A DNA stretch of 64,000 nucleotides from Meconema thalassinum (GCA_946902985.2 OX336391.1:142293074-142357073); one strand, 5' to 3'. Numbered from the stretch's first letter, positions 21,567-32,986 are shown. A program made the numbers and translations. The notes: generated by a model not told the origin, from the sequence alone.

Positions 21567-22707
21567 TAGGGCTCGGATGTTTAAGACCTAAATATAGCCC
21601 CCAATATGCAAGCAAATATGACCTCAAAAAGGACTAAATACTACCTGAAAATGACTGATTTAAATATGGCTGTTTTTTTTTTTTAATGATAAATCCAAGC
21701 AACAATCCCTTCGAGATTAAATTGTTAACTAATTATTTTTTCTATTTTCATATTCATTTTCTGAATATACATGTTTAAGTGGTTATTTACTGTCTATTTC
21801 TGTAAACACTAGTTCCCGTTCGGTAAGTTGAGGATGATTGCACACCTACAGCTGCCATCAAACTACCGAAATATGACGTTCTTACCAAAAAGAATGCTCA
21901 AAATATGACCTAATGGTAAAAATTGTTAGAAATATCCATTTATATGACAAATAGAAAAGTACATTATGCAACGAGCCTATAATGGCTATAATTAAGACAC
22001 GAGTATGTTTATAAAACTAGCATTTGCGAGTTTTATAATTTCCATACGAGTGTCTTAATTACCATTATAGGCGAGTTGCATACGACTGTTTATGTTCGAT
22101 GATAATTATAACTTTATTATATGTTTTAACATAAATATTCACAAATATCTGTTCAGTCACTAGAATGTTGTGATCGGGTGCTGCGCTGGGTAGTATATCT
22201 CTGTTTTCTAAGCTCTCTGGCCAACCGACGCATGCGCTCTGTGTGCTTCAATGCCATATGTTCAGATTGTGCACCAGTATTCAGTAAAACTGTCACCGAA
22301 GTCATTTCAAAACAACGCGCTGTGTAGAAATTGGATTTGGGGATATTAAGGTACAGTGCTATTTCTTGTCTCATATTCACCAGTTTATTTACGCGAACAT
22401 ATGGACGGTGCACTTTCGGTAATTTATATTGACATGTTGGATTTTGAGCGCGTGCGCGAAGGTATCCTTATCTATTTGGTCACACAACTGTTTCTTGAGC
22501 TCTGATTGGTGGGAGAAACTGTTTCATAATGAAAAATAGTGTTATAATGAGCCTCATTATGATACAGTTTTCTGACACATAATAGTCAGGGTCGAACATA
22601 AACCACTTTATTGTGACGATAATCACTTGATTTGCATCAGAAACCAATCGAGCAAGAAAATAGAAGCAAACAAAACAATACGATTTTTCCTACACATCCG
22701 AGCCCTA
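21567..22707. mobile_element. hAT-like element, family 1, copy 2, with an internal insertion
   Basis: Termini match the copy at 18183-18683 (tagggctcggatgtt ... acatccgagcccta). The 8-bp target duplication has one mismatch (gttattat 21559-21566, gttattgt 22708-22715). It runs opposite to copy 1. An extra block of about 650 bp, roughly 21957-22610, splits the hAT sequence. It starts with a strong hairpin at 21967-22080 and contains tttatgttcga and tcgaacataaa as an inverted pair near 22090 and 22592. Confidence 0.85.
21967..22080. repeat. Hairpin-forming inverted repeat
   Basis: The arms 21967-22007 and 22043-22080 (tgcaac..gcctataatgg / ccattatagg..gttgca) pair over about 38 bp with few mismatches around a 35-base loop. 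It lies at one edge of the block inserted in the hAT copy and is probably part of another non-autonomous element. Confidence 0.85.
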
Positions 22708-22974
22708 GTTATTGTGTAGTTCTGCCCCTTAAAACAACAATAACTAACTAGTTATTATGAATGATTTTTATCCCTTGATGATATGGCAGCATTATAAAAT
22801 GAAAATGATGAATAGCTAGTGTCAAAGTAATTGTTACTGTACCGATTACTCTCTACAAAAATAGCTTTAACTTGCAGCAGATCATGATTTACTTGCAGTA
22901 AATGAAATTTGTCATGTTCTTTTTTTTTGTTTTTCTTAGTGGCATACTACTTTCTCTATCACTAATTATTGGTT

Positions 22975-23235
22975 CCTACTGGTTTAGCTCAGTGTGTTAA
23001 TGCGCTGGACTCTCAAGATGTGTAGGTTCAAACCTCTTTGTCCATGAAAGAGTTTACCATGATTTCCCATTTTCAACTCAGGCAAAAAGAAAAGAGGGAA
23101 ATTATCAGTGTTGCCAATTTTGCCATACAAAAAGACCCTAAGAGTTATTTGAAAAATCTCCATCTTCAAGTTTAAATTCCCTAAACGTATCCATGTTTCT
23201 GGTGTGGCACCATACTTACAATTGCTTTTCACACA
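22975..23235 (+). mobile_element. tRNA-derived SINE
   Basis: A tRNA-like head (tggtttagctcagtgtgtta with B box ggttcaaacc near 23026) is followed by 'catgatttcccattttcaac', a motif shared with other SINE bodies in this window. It lacks a clear tail or target duplication. Pol III promoter boxes are inferred from sequence only. Confidence 0.65.
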
Positions 23236-23339
23236 ATTGACAATAATAATGAAAAGCCAAACGTTAATACATTATATCCAAAATGTTTAATTATTGAGTA
23301 CAGTATTAGTCTTAACAATCTATTTAAGTCAAGTCTGAT

Positions 23340-23760
23340 TTGACAAAATAGCAAAATAGACATTTATATGGCTAAAGTAAAACCGGTACTATTGAGTGGG
23401 TGCGAGACATGGGCAACATCAAAAACTCTTGAAGAACGCATTTGTGTCTTTGAAAGGAAAGTGTTGAGGAAGATATATAGGACCATATTTAATGTGGACG
23501 AAGAAAGATGGGAAAGGAGACAGAAGGACCTCTACCAACTATGTAAGAAAGCAAATATTGGTAAAACCACCCAAGGATGACGACTTCAGTGGTTAGGGTA
23601 TGTTGTTAGATCAGAGGCATCTATTCCCAACAGAGTTTTTAACTCCCGGCTGATTGGTAAACGCCCAATAGGCCGTCCAAGGACTAGGTGGAGAGATGGT
23701 GACATTGGAAGAAGTAAAACCTACAGCTTCCCTTGGTGGAACAGCATCTGAAATAAATAT
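23340..23760 (+). pseudogene. Non-LTR retrotransposon C-terminal remnant
   Basis: The frame from 23368 reads KPVLLSGCETWATSKTLEER, then a stop after residue 70. It continues in the same style with RLQWLGYVVRSE and a GKRPIGRPRTRW tail to about 23700. The CETW block, LGYV and GRPRTRW motifs mark the C-terminal region of insect LINE reverse transcriptases. The catalytic region is missing and a stop at about 23578 interrupts it, so it is dead. It lies in a CrebA intron, antisense to the gene. Confidence 0.8.
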
Positions 23761-23831
23761 TTGAAATTGTGACCAGAAACATACTTCTCATATGTGATTG
23801 AACCTCTGAATTTATTTTACTTTTTTCTTCA

Positions 23832-24610
23832 TTGTTATGTAGTGGAATATCTTTTGTAATGTATAATTCTGAAAAGTTCGCCATCTCAACACGAGTCAAT
23901 AAACTCGAAACAGCCTTCCGCCTAACACACCAACTGTACAATAAAAAGTCTATCTCTAGGAATGCAAAGTTAAGACACTACCAAACTGTGATTAAACCAG
24001 AAGCACTGCATGCAGTGGAATGCCTAACAAACCATGCAGCTGCCCCGATCGAGAGACTTGAAGTTAAGGAAAGGAAGATCATTAGGAAAATTCTTGGTCC
24101 TAAGTTCAAAGATGGAGGTTACAAGCTCTGGAGTAATTCAGAAATATACTCCCACACTGAAAAGATCTCAAGTGTAATCCGGAAACGGATAATAACATTC
24201 TATGCATACCTCCTCAGAATGCCAGTCAGTAGATTCTCCAACAGTCTATTATCATACTTCCGAGGTTTAAAAGTGATGCCTCTTTGGCTGGTGGAAGTAG
24301 ATAAGGACTTGTTAAAGTTTGAAATTTCTGAATCAGATATCTTGCTCAGAACCCCATTGAAACAAAAAATCCATCAGATTCATCAAGAGGAAGTAAAACC
24401 CAGCAAGAGATATGTTCACTCCGATGAATGGAAGAAATCCCATTCCGAAAGGATGAAGACGTGGTGGCTAACAAGAAGAAAAACAGTTGAGATCTCATGG
24501 TCTCTAGTAAAAAGTAAAGTAAGTAGCCTTGGTAATGTATATTCTGTGTTTTTTGTCATTGGTCTTCATGGCCTGTTGAACACAATAAATGATGAGATGA
24601 TGATGATTGG
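23832..24610 (+). pseudogene. Non-LTR retrotransposon C-terminal fragment with repeat tail
   Basis: The open frame contains a LINE reverse-transcriptase C-terminus: TRVNKLETAFRLTHQLYNKK, IKPEALHAVECL, ERKIIRKILGPK, and a final WLVEVDKDL ... HSERMKTWW basic tail. This is the same tail type as at 18899-19192 and on the minus strand near 40.4-41.0 kb. It ends near 'aataaatgatgagatgatga', a typical simple-repeat 3' end for these elements. The palm domain is missing. It sits in the CrebA intron between exons 25440-25648 and 21014-21157, in antisense orientation. The last residues of the longer open frame are flanking DNA. Confidence 0.82.
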
Positions 24611-24656
24611 AGTACTCCAAGGCTTTAGCCCCAATATTCACTGTCTCTTAAATAAT

Positions 24657-25080
24657 ACTAGTGGGCCCGTGCGAGCTTTCGCAACGTGAATGTAGGTTTA
24701 TGGGGTAGTTGGGAAGAATGTGGGAGAACGAAGTTTTAAATATTGAAGAAATGTATTTATTGTTGTTAAACGGCATCGTACATGAGAAGAACACGAAGAA
24801 TTATGTAGAACAGTGTTTTGTACTTGTCACAGCGCCTCTTTGTAGACAATATTCGATGTTACAACAAATTCATCGGTTATTGTTTGCTCGGGAGTTTCTT
24901 CTACAGCAATTTTTACATTTGCAAAGGATTGAACCCTAGAGAAAGTCTTGGTGAGACCACACAGGAGCCATCTGCTGAGTACGCCGCGCTCCCGCCAGAT
25001 GGCTGCCGCCACCGTGCTGCGCTGCGCTCTAGCGACAGGCTCGCCAGGTTACGGTGCTCCCATTGTAAATGTACATTTTT
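24657..25080 (+). repeat. Dispersed repeat, family D-like head
   Basis: It starts actagtgggcccgtgcgagc and then 'tttcgcaacg', resembling the heads at 29016, 38687 and 50195. The remainder is diverged and the right end uncertain. Confidence 0.45.
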
Positions 25081-25439
25081 TAAGGTATTTATTTAATTGT
25101 GAGGCATTTAAAGAGGAAGTGAGTGCGTTTTGGGCACACATGGGGTTATGCGGAACCTGTAGGTATCCCATATGTCTAGGTTGGTGTTAACAGGACCTTA
25201 TTTTCGGTACAAAACCGGAATGGGACCTTAGCAGAATAATATAGGGAGGTTGTTTTAAAAGTACTTTTTATTTCTTCGTCTACAAATGAAACACTATGCA
25301 GATATAAAGAAAAGCAGCTTGAAGCTATGAGTAACTCCAATTTCTCTAATACATTGCATAGCATTAATTTATTATGCAATCAAGTGGCCAGTAGATACAT
25401 ACATTTAAAACATGCCATCATGATGACTGCCATACTCAC

Positions 25440-25648
25440 AGGTTGACTGCTGATGAGCGGGGTGTGGATGGGCTGCCGATTGGAGGTGGTCGCACTGCTG
25501 GTGGATAGGAACAGTCTTGTAGTGGTAGCTGGGTGCTGCTGGCGGCCCGACTGTCTGCTGCCGGGGGACGCAGGGTTGTGGTCGGGAGACACGTTGCCCT
25601 CGCTGTCGCTTGTGGTCGACGAAGGTGGTGTGGGTGGTAGTGAGAATC
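25440..25648 (-). CDS. CrebA: CrebA exon: Pro/Ser/Thr-rich segment
   Basis: This 209-bp exon enters at phase 1 (acceptor tttctag before GATTCTC) and leaves at phase 0 (CCT|GTGAGT). It encodes FSLPPTPPSSTTSDSEGNVS, PDHNPASPGS, a glutamine/threonine-rich linker and finally NRQPIHTPLISSQP. The LPPTPPSS..DSEGN.SP and RQPIHTPLISSQP blocks are shared with Drosophila CrebA as I know it. The PIHTPLISSQP end connects directly to KGSTG of the next exon. Function of this part is not established from sequence; it is the low-complexity region between the activation domain and the bZIP. The phase-1 entry completes a glycine codon begun at the end of the exon at 33656-33785. Confidence 0.94.
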
Positions 25649-25814
25649 CTAGAAACGAGAACCCTTCAGTTACATAGCAGTTATGTACAAAGTTCCCAAC
25701 TTCCATATGTGCTTGCTGCCTAAGTAGGGAAGTTAATCTTTTAGCACAAGAAGATCAAGGTCATAAATGAACCTCAGACAAGACATGTTTCATAGGCTAC
25801 AACTTTTTACCATG

Positions 25815-26045
25815 ACCAGCTCATGGCGTAGTGGTTAGCATTATTGGGTGTCACCTGAGGCTCATGTTCAATTCTTGGCTTTGCCAAGAAATTTAATTGT
25901 GATCTGAGAGTTGAAACAGGGTTCACTCAGCCTCTTGAGGCAACGCTGAGAAGAAGATGGGTTCAATTCCCACCTCAGACAAATTCTACACACATCCAAA
26001 TACAGAGGGCTGATGAGCACCAAGCCCCAAAATGAAACGACAAGT
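25815..26045 (+). mobile_element. tRNA-derived SINE, family E-like
   Basis: It opens with tggcgtagtggttagcatta, an A-box-like head, and carries the E-family features 'ttcttggctttgccaagaaa' and a 'cacctcagac' region before its end. It is intronic to CrebA. Confidence 0.65.
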
Positions 26046-26064
26046 TTTATCATAAGTTAGAGAT

Positions 26065-26505
26065 GGTTGGTTCCTTAGTTTAGGGACTGGTCATGTAGCC
26101 CCGTGTACTGTGGGTGTGTGTAGAATCTGTCTGATAACCGGTGTTAATTGAGATGGCTGTATTAGTGTGTGTGTTATCTGTGATTCAGGTAGAAGGACTG
26201 TAGACGATGAATTTTTCAAGTAGTTCCCACTTTTGCTACCAAATGCTACCATCCACGACACCTAGCTGTGGACTTCGCTACTAGATGCCATCGCAGTCAG
26301 TATCTGTCGGCGAACGTTGGAACTAATATAGCATTATCAAACTAACCTACACATTTTAACTTCCACAAGTGCAGTTAGTGGAAGGTTCTTTTTCATGCCA
26401 TAAATCTATGACAGGGGACCGCCGACTTTACTTCCCCTCCGAAGGAAGGCATACTGAGGAATTTTTAACGCTCTTAAAAAATCCGACGAGCTCGTCTGGG
26501 TAAGT
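26065..26505 (-). mobile_element. SINE family C, copy 3
   Basis: It matches the other C copies from 'tggttggttccttagtttag' to the 'aaaaatccgacgagctcgtc' junction near 26500. The tRNA-like head is missing or badly diverged. Confidence 0.8.
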
Positions 26506-26741
26506 TAGAGATGCATTTAGAAAATTAACAAGAGCTAATAACCAGGGCTCTAAATGAACATTTTCATGAACATTGCGTTGACTGACTGAAAAGTATCAAA
26601 CTTTCGTTTACTAAGGCAACACTGAAAATGGCTTCAAACACGATAACCAGAAGTCTGTAAATGTTGTGTCACAGTGGTGCTGATGGCAAGGCCTTCGGCC
26701 ATCACACCACCACGTGACGTTGTTTACACTGCAGTAGTAGG

Positions 26742-27908
26742 CAGGGCTGCAGCCTAGAGCGGCAGATTTTCAGGGGCGGCAGTTTGGCAATTCATTCAAA
26801 AGCTAAAATGAAGTATTTCAGACGTTAATAATATTTTCCGTACGAATTTAAGAATACAAGTTACCTAAAACTATGATTTAGTCCTTCTACAGATTTTCCT
26901 GCCTTAGAAGAGTTAAAAACTATCTGCGAACTAGTATTTCTGAAATACGATTAAACTCACTTTCATTACATTGTATTGAGGCAAATACAACAAAAACACT
27001 TTCATATGAGGACATTATTAACGAGTTTACCATTAAGAAATCTCGCAAGAAAGCTATGTAAATATGAACATCAAGATTACGTGCGGTTGAGTTGTTTTAG
27101 AGATGTTTGTATATTTTTCAACAAATAAACCAGTAATTGACTACATTTTGTGTAATTTTATTGCACCATGTAGGACAACTTAATTCAAATTGAACACAGT
27201 TCTTCAATTATGCAAAACAGTCATTAGTATTGAAAATCCACAGCCTGCTTCCAGTCTCCGACCGGGTCAGGAATGGAATGAATGAAGCCCCCATCTAGCG
27301 GCGAGGATATTAACTGTGCCGGCTGCCGAGGCCTGACGCACTCCTCTGGGGCAATGATTAAATGAATGACAGATGAAATGAAATGATAGTGGAGAGTGTT
27401 GCTGGAATGAAATTTTGACAGGGAAAACCAGAGTACCCGGAGAAAAACCTGTCTGCCTCCGTTTTGTCCAGCACAGATCTCACATGGAGTGACCGGGATT
27501 TGAACCACGGATCCAGCGGTGAGAGGCCGGCGTGCTGCCGCCTAAGCCACGGAGGCTTAGTCATTAGTATTAAAATATAAAAATATGTGTAAAATAGTGA
27601 TCACTGATCTCCAAGAACAAATTAATTAAGTTCGAAACCCATTTAATTTTTTAACGAATCTTAAAAGAAGTAAGTAAAAAAAGACAAGCAGATAACTAAT
27701 TTCAGCATAACATTTATTATGTAAGCCATTAAAATTGTAGTTTTATCTAACCTAAATGAACTTTATATTTAAAAGAGATGAAAACGCCAATGAAATATAT
27801 CCTTTTGTTGTATAAAACAAATGTATTAAACAAATGTGAACTATAGAGGGGGGGGGGGCAAATGGACTTTAGAGCCTATAGGCAGCAATACTCTTAAATC
27901 CGGCCCTG
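26742..27908. mobile_element. hAT-like non-autonomous element, family 2, carrying a nested SINE
   Basis: It is flanked by a perfect 8-bp duplication, gtagtagg, at 26734-26741 and 27909-27916, and its ends are cagggc / gccctg. It encodes no transposase. A family A SINE (27232-27558) is inserted in it, so the hAT element is the older of the two. It lies in a CrebA intron. Confidence 0.85.
27232..27558 (-). mobile_element. tRNA-derived SINE, family A, copy 3
   Basis: A complete minus-strand copy with a perfect 13-bp duplication, agtcattagtatt, at 27219-27231 and 27559-27571. The tRNA-like head is on the right (B box ggttcaaatcc on the minus strand). Confidence 0.93.
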
Positions 27909-27916
27909 GTAGTAGG

Positions 27917-28246
27917 TTATGGGTCACATGTGGAGCTGCTGTGTATTTGAAGTTGATAAAATGTAACCAAGTTTGCCACAATACATATTTAACGCCTGTC
28001 ATTGCTGTTGCCAATAATTTATGGAAATAATACATACTGAAATTCCGTCAAGTAATAAAGATAATGTTAGTTATCAGGCCACTTGTGGATGAATTCACCT
28101 TACTTACTCAAATTACACGGTACCGGTAGTATAGTCTACAAGGAAGTTTGTAAATGCTTTCAATTTTTCAAACGAATATTAGCACGGTGTGGGCCTACTG
28201 CATAAGCTCAGCTACAAAAATGCGCCTAGACATAAGTAAATAATTC
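27917..28246. other. CrebA: CrebA intron sequence, nothing recognised
   Basis: No gene or element supported. Confidence 0.45.
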
Positions 28247-28621
28247 AAGCCAGTATGTATGTCTACCCCTTATTATTCCCGTTTTCCTACGGGGTCGGGG
28301 ATGAGATGCGATGGAAGTCTTTGTGGCGATGGTTTTTACGGCCGGATGCCCTTCCTGACGCCAACCTCATGAGAGGAGTTAATGAGAGATGAAATGAATG
28401 ATGGTGAATGAAACTGGGCAAGGATGTGGAAGGAAGCGGCCGTGGCCTGTCAGAAGGTACCGTCCCAGCATTTTCCTGGTGTTGAAAATGGGAAACCACG
28501 GAAAACCATTTCAAGGACGGCCGACGGTGGGGCTCGAACCCACGCGTCTACCGAGTCAGCAGAGAGCTTGGCCCCATGACCTAATGCTGGGCTTTAGCCA
28601 GCGTAGCCACTACTGTCGGTA
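28247..28621 (-). mobile_element. tRNA-derived SINE, family B, copy 1
   Basis: On the minus strand the tRNA-like head reads ccgacagtagtggctacgct with B box gggttcgagcccc. The body ends 'ggggtagacata'. It is nearly identical to 32987-33342 and 37003-37370. No clear target duplication. Confidence 0.88.
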
Positions 28622-29015
28622 GGTTAATGTTATTCTTGAAAGAATGCAACATTGTGAATATGAATGCCACAGCTATGCATTGCAGAGTTTATTGAGGAAT
28701 GGAAGGGAAAATCTAGGAGATTTCATATCTCATGTGGTGAATTTCCTACTGTAACCTAACTGGAAACAGCACTAGAAACTGATTTCACATAGCCTAAGTG
28801 TATTAATTGATATATTATTATGGTCATATGACTGTGTACTGCAGATAAATTTTGTTTTCAGGGCTAATTTCTTATGTTACCGTATTCTTCTTAACCTTGA
28901 AGATCCAGAGTGCCTCTATAAAGGAATAAAATTCAACTTTTTTTTTTTACAATTTGGTGCGCTGCACAACTCCGAGAGTACTCCACCCTGTGCCAGAACT
29001 CGTGAAATATAAAAT
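28622..29015. other. CrebA: CrebA intron sequence, nothing recognised
   Basis: No gene or element supported; a T run lies near 28940. Confidence 0.4.
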
Positions 29016-29331
29016 ACTAGCGGACCCGTGCGAGAACTCTCGCATAATGAGTTGTGCGCGCTCCATGTGTACAGACTACCCGCGCGGCGCTAGTGCTATG
29101 CGGGCTGTAGGCGACAGAGTTCTCGCAGGGGCTGTCGTCTTGTTTATTTGTTTAAAAGCACTATATAAACAAATAAATATATTTCCGTTGACTTTTCAAG
29201 AAATGCAAGATTTTTCCTGTACTATTGAGACGATTTGGAAGATTTTGGTACAAACCGCACCTTCTAACTCCCTCTGGTTCAGGAGCGTGAGTTTTGTGAT
29301 ACATACACCCTAGCCTTAGCGTATTATATAA
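29016..29331 (+). repeat. Dispersed repeat, family D, copy 1
   Basis: It begins actagcggacccgtgcgaga with the small palindrome gcgagaactctcgc and ends 'cttagcgtattatataata'. It is about 90 percent similar by eye to 38687-38999. It has no protein-coding domain. Class unknown. Confidence 0.75.
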
Positions 29332-30085
29332 TAAGATTAGACATGCAGTAGATTATAAGGTTCTCATAGAAGAACATTGTTTGTTTCTGCTAACTTCCAA
29401 TCATCATTGTCTTGTTTGCTTAATGTGCTGCCATGTAGTAAACTTAATTAATATCTAGATAATTCCGCCGCATTCCTCCCATCCTGTTTCTAAGTGCACT
29501 TTCCCTTTAACCTGTACTTGTTTGTTAAAATAAATTCTACATCGCTTACATGGCGTGAAATTGATCACTCTGCTGACCTACTAAAATAGAGATAATAGTT
29601 TACAAGGTCATATATAATTTAACTTCAGTAGTAACTTATTATTGGCCAACTTCCCAGACTATAGCTTGCCAAGTAGGCCTAGTCACCTTGGACTTCAATG
29701 GTTATCAATACGTTGTGCAAAGCTCAGACCTTGTCTCATTAGGTTGCATGATTAAATTAGTATTACTTAGTAATTCTTGAATTATTTTTCCAACTTCGTT
29801 GAGGAATGCCACAATACGCAGAAACAGGCCAGCTTGAAATGTTAACATTCTTACGTAACATTCAGTCATTCAATCGTTCATTTTCATGGTACTGTTTTAT
29901 CTTTCAGCATCCAGTCTAGTCTGCAAGCAAGTCACTTCCATGATCCCCTATTAACAGTTAGCACTGTGGCCTCCTCTGCTTTTACACATCGCTGTCAGAT
30001 GGGAGTGAGGCTCCGTCACTCTTATAGATACAATGCTTGCTCAAAACATTGTTTGCAGGTTTCCAGAAAGTAGCCTACATGTGAA
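29332..30085. other. CrebA: CrebA intron sequence, nothing recognised
   Basis: No gene or element supported. Confidence 0.4.
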
Positions 30086-30089
30086 GCAA

Positions 30090-30552
30090 GTTGTTATCCG
30101 GCCGAAGTCGTCGGATTTTTTAAGAGCGTTAAAAATCCCTCAGTATACCTTCCTTCGGAGGGAAAGTAAGGCCGGCGCGGCGGTCCCATGTCATATATTT
30201 ATGGCATGTTAAGGAACCTTCCACTAATTACACCTGTGTGAAGCTAAATTGTATAGGTTAAGAATGTAAACAACGCTCTTAGGTTCCTATGTTCGTTGCC
30301 AAGAACCGACTGCGGTGGCGTCTGATAGCTAAGTTCTGAACTAGTAGTCATTGACGGTGGCGTTTGGCAGCAAAAGTAGGAACTATTTGAAAAATTCAAA
30401 AGTCTGCAGTCCTTACCTGAATTAAAAAACAGATAGCACACACTAATACAGTCATCACAATTAACACCGGTTATCAGACAGATTCTACACACACCCAAAG
30501 TACACGGGGCTACATGACCGCGTTGTCGCAGCCCCTAAACTTAAGAACCAAC
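30090..30552 (+). mobile_element. SINE family C, copy 4, partial head
   Basis: It starts inside the head (ggccgaagtcgtcggatttt) and ends with 'cagcccctaaacttaagaac'. The core block with 'ccttcggagggaaagtaagg' is intact. Confidence 0.82.
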
Positions 30553-30777
30553 CACCAACCAGCCTTATTTACATTGGGCCCATGAATAATACCTGTGACG
30601 GTTCAGGGAACAAACCGGTGAGTTGGGTAGTCCTAGCTGCCTAAGCACAAGGAGAGCCATGACACAGAATATGCCCAGAATGCCCACTCCTGTTCCATAG
30701 CAACTGGGATCCTAAGTCTCAGGACCACAAACTAGGCCACTCAGTCATTACCCATACATAATTCACAAACTAGGACG

Positions 30778-31075
30778 TGATGATGATTGTTGTTTTAAGG
30801 GGCGGAATAGCGAGGTCATCTGCCCCTTGCATTAGGATGTGACTACATTACAAAGAATCATTACAAAACATCAGGTAGAATTAGATTTTAGAAACAAATT
30901 GGTGTAGCCCACTGGCTTGGTGAAAGTGAAATTGACACTCCTTGGGCGCCTTACATATCAACGATAGCGTTGCAGTGCCTCAAACCAGAATTAATATATT
31001 GATAAAGCTGGATCGAACCCAGGTCACCGGGGAGGCAGCCAAGAATGCTAACCATTACACCACGAGGTGTACAAT
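30778..31075 (-). mobile_element. tRNA-derived SINE, short family, with an ATC-rich tail
   Basis: On the minus strand it opens with cacctcgtggtgtaatggtt (A box region), a B box gggttcgatcc, a 200-bp body, and the tail 'gccccttaaaacaacaatca' then tcatca. The tail resembles that of the retroposon at 59237-60006. Confidence 0.8.
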
Positions 31076-31134
31076 TAGCTGATGATTATGGAGCTACCAA
31101 CAACGTTACCTTCACTCGCTAAGGCCATGTAGAG

Positions 31135-31655
31135 TCCTGCGCGGATAAACAAAACGTTATCCACATCCGCCCCGCATACACACGACTTTTATCCACAACC
31201 GCAAGTTTGTTACCCGAATCCGCTGACATTACAATAATATTTTGAATTTATTAGATAAAGCATAAAGTATTAAAGCAACACATTTAGATATTTGAGGAGA
31301 AAGTCGTTCCCCTACGGGCCTACGCTATATATGCCATGTGCTATGCTAAAAATGAAGTGCTATGTTAAAAATGAATGTTATACAGGCATAATTGCAACCA
31401 TTTACAGTTCGGTGTGTTAATTATGCTTAATGATAGTTTGAATGAGATTAGCTTAAATTATCTTACATTAATCGTCATGGAAGAAACATAACGGAAAAAA
31501 TATATGTCATAAACATCCGGGCTCCTAGTAATAATATCCAACAAGTTCGGATTGTATTCTATAAACTCTCCACAAATTTACTCCGAACAATATCCGCTAT
31601 CCGTACGGCGATTTTTTTTGCAGATATCCGCGGATATCCGCATTCGTGCAGGGCT
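31135..31655. mobile_element. hAT-like non-autonomous element, family 3, copy 1
   Basis: Its ends are imperfect inverted repeats (agagtcctgcgcggataa and the complement of aaagccctgcacgaatgc), rich in GGATAN-type subterminal motifs. The flanks ggccatg / agccatg suggest an imperfect target duplication. A second copy, heavily interrupted, lies at 56148-58505. No transposase. Confidence 0.7.
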
Positions 31656-32345
31656 TTAGCCATGGGGACTCTGTATAACATCGACCGTACTTGAACTAGT
31701 GTTCCCATTTTTAACTCCAGATAACTTCTGGGACTATACCTTCTAACAGGCCACGGCCACTTCCTTCCAATTCGTTGCCCAGTTCCATTCATTTACATTA
31801 TTATCATCTCTCATGAGATTTGACAGGAAGGGCATCCGGCCATAAAATAAGCCTTATAGAAAATCATCTGTGGACCTGTTGGAATGGGAATTATATATTA
31901 TAGACAGACACTTATATACGAAGCTATTTTCTATTTTTTAGCTAAGGTGATGTTGGGTGTTGCGTAGTTTAGCTACATTTTATGAACAGTGAGGACCATC
32001 CATATAGAACGGAGCCTCCCAGAGGCCGTGTGGCGGCCGGGAACTGTGTATTACAGCGTGTCAAGCAAGGCATTGGTGCTAGCAGCAGCATAGCGCCCAA
32101 CTAGTTTTTAGCAGATTTCGAAATAATTTGACAACTCAAGAATACATCATCATCGTCCTTTACTCAATATCATGCCCTAGCCGTTCTTTTCTAGTTCTGT
32201 ACAGTATTTGTACTTGTCCCCGCAACATCAATGCAAAAATAGCCAACTTTGTGTGTCACCAACGTTATAAAGAATCTGGTTTACAGACCTATCCTCATGC
32301 AAATTGCGATAAACACGTGCTCGCCTGTAATACGAGTGCTAACGG
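31656..32345. other. CrebA: CrebA intron sequence, nothing recognised
   Basis: Contains a fragment near 31735-31800 resembling the body of SINE family B; otherwise unassigned. Confidence 0.4.
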
Positions 32346-32690
32346 GTGAGTTAGCCGTGGTCGTTACGGCATGACTGCTGGCAGTCGCTCACATCCGGGA
32401 GGCGAGGATGTTCGAATCCCCCCGCCAGCAACCTTGAAGATGGTCTTCTGTGGTTTTCCATCTTCCTTCCAGGTAAATGCCGGGGTTGGTTCCTAACTAT
32501 AGGCCACAGCCGCTACCTTCCAACTCCTCGTCCTTACATTCAAAACTTTCCTCCCCAGACATCACTCCACACGCGATGGTACTTGTAGCTCACCCATTGG
32601 GTGTCCGCCTCGAAGCAGCTACAAAACTGGCGAGCCGAACATATCCTCGGACACTCCCGGCACTAAAAGCCATACGCTAAAAAATATTAA
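32346..32690 (+). mobile_element. tRNA-derived SINE, family J
   Basis: A head with B-box-like gttcgaatcccc near 32412 is followed by 'ggtcttctgtggttttccat' and a body ending 'gacactcccggcactaaaag'. The 3' part recurs at 48885-49030. Confidence 0.7.
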
Positions 32691-32699
32691 AAAACAGTG

Positions 32700-32983
32700 C
32701 TGGTTTGGACTAAACGGCAATGGTCAAAAACTTCACACTTAAATTCTTTGAAAAAGTCTATCGTAAGGTTGGCACAGTGCGGTCGTGAATGTTTTTCACT
32801 TTTTTCGAGAATTGAAGGTATGGTTGGGCGGCAACGCCTCGCCAAAAAGGAAACACTTCAGGAGACTGTCCAGACGTACCCACCTCAGTGGTGCAGATTT
32901 TTTTTGCTGAGGGCATTTGAAGGCCGGTGTAACGATACGACAAAAATGTTTCAATCGTTTTGGCGATTATGTTGAGACATAAG
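32700..32983 (+). pseudogene. Mariner/IS630-type transposase C-terminal remnant
   Basis: The end of a DNA-transposon transposase is recognisable across two frames. One frame gives KKETLQETVQTY, another FFAEGI, and the last 12 codons, 32948-32983, give CFNRFGDYVET and a stop, the usual C-terminus of this superfamily. At least two frameshifts separate these blocks, so it is a dead copy. No catalytic residues remain. The SINE B target duplication at 32967-32986 overlaps its last codons, so that SINE inserted into the end of this transposon and is younger. Confidence 0.72.
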
Positions 32984-32986
32984 AAT

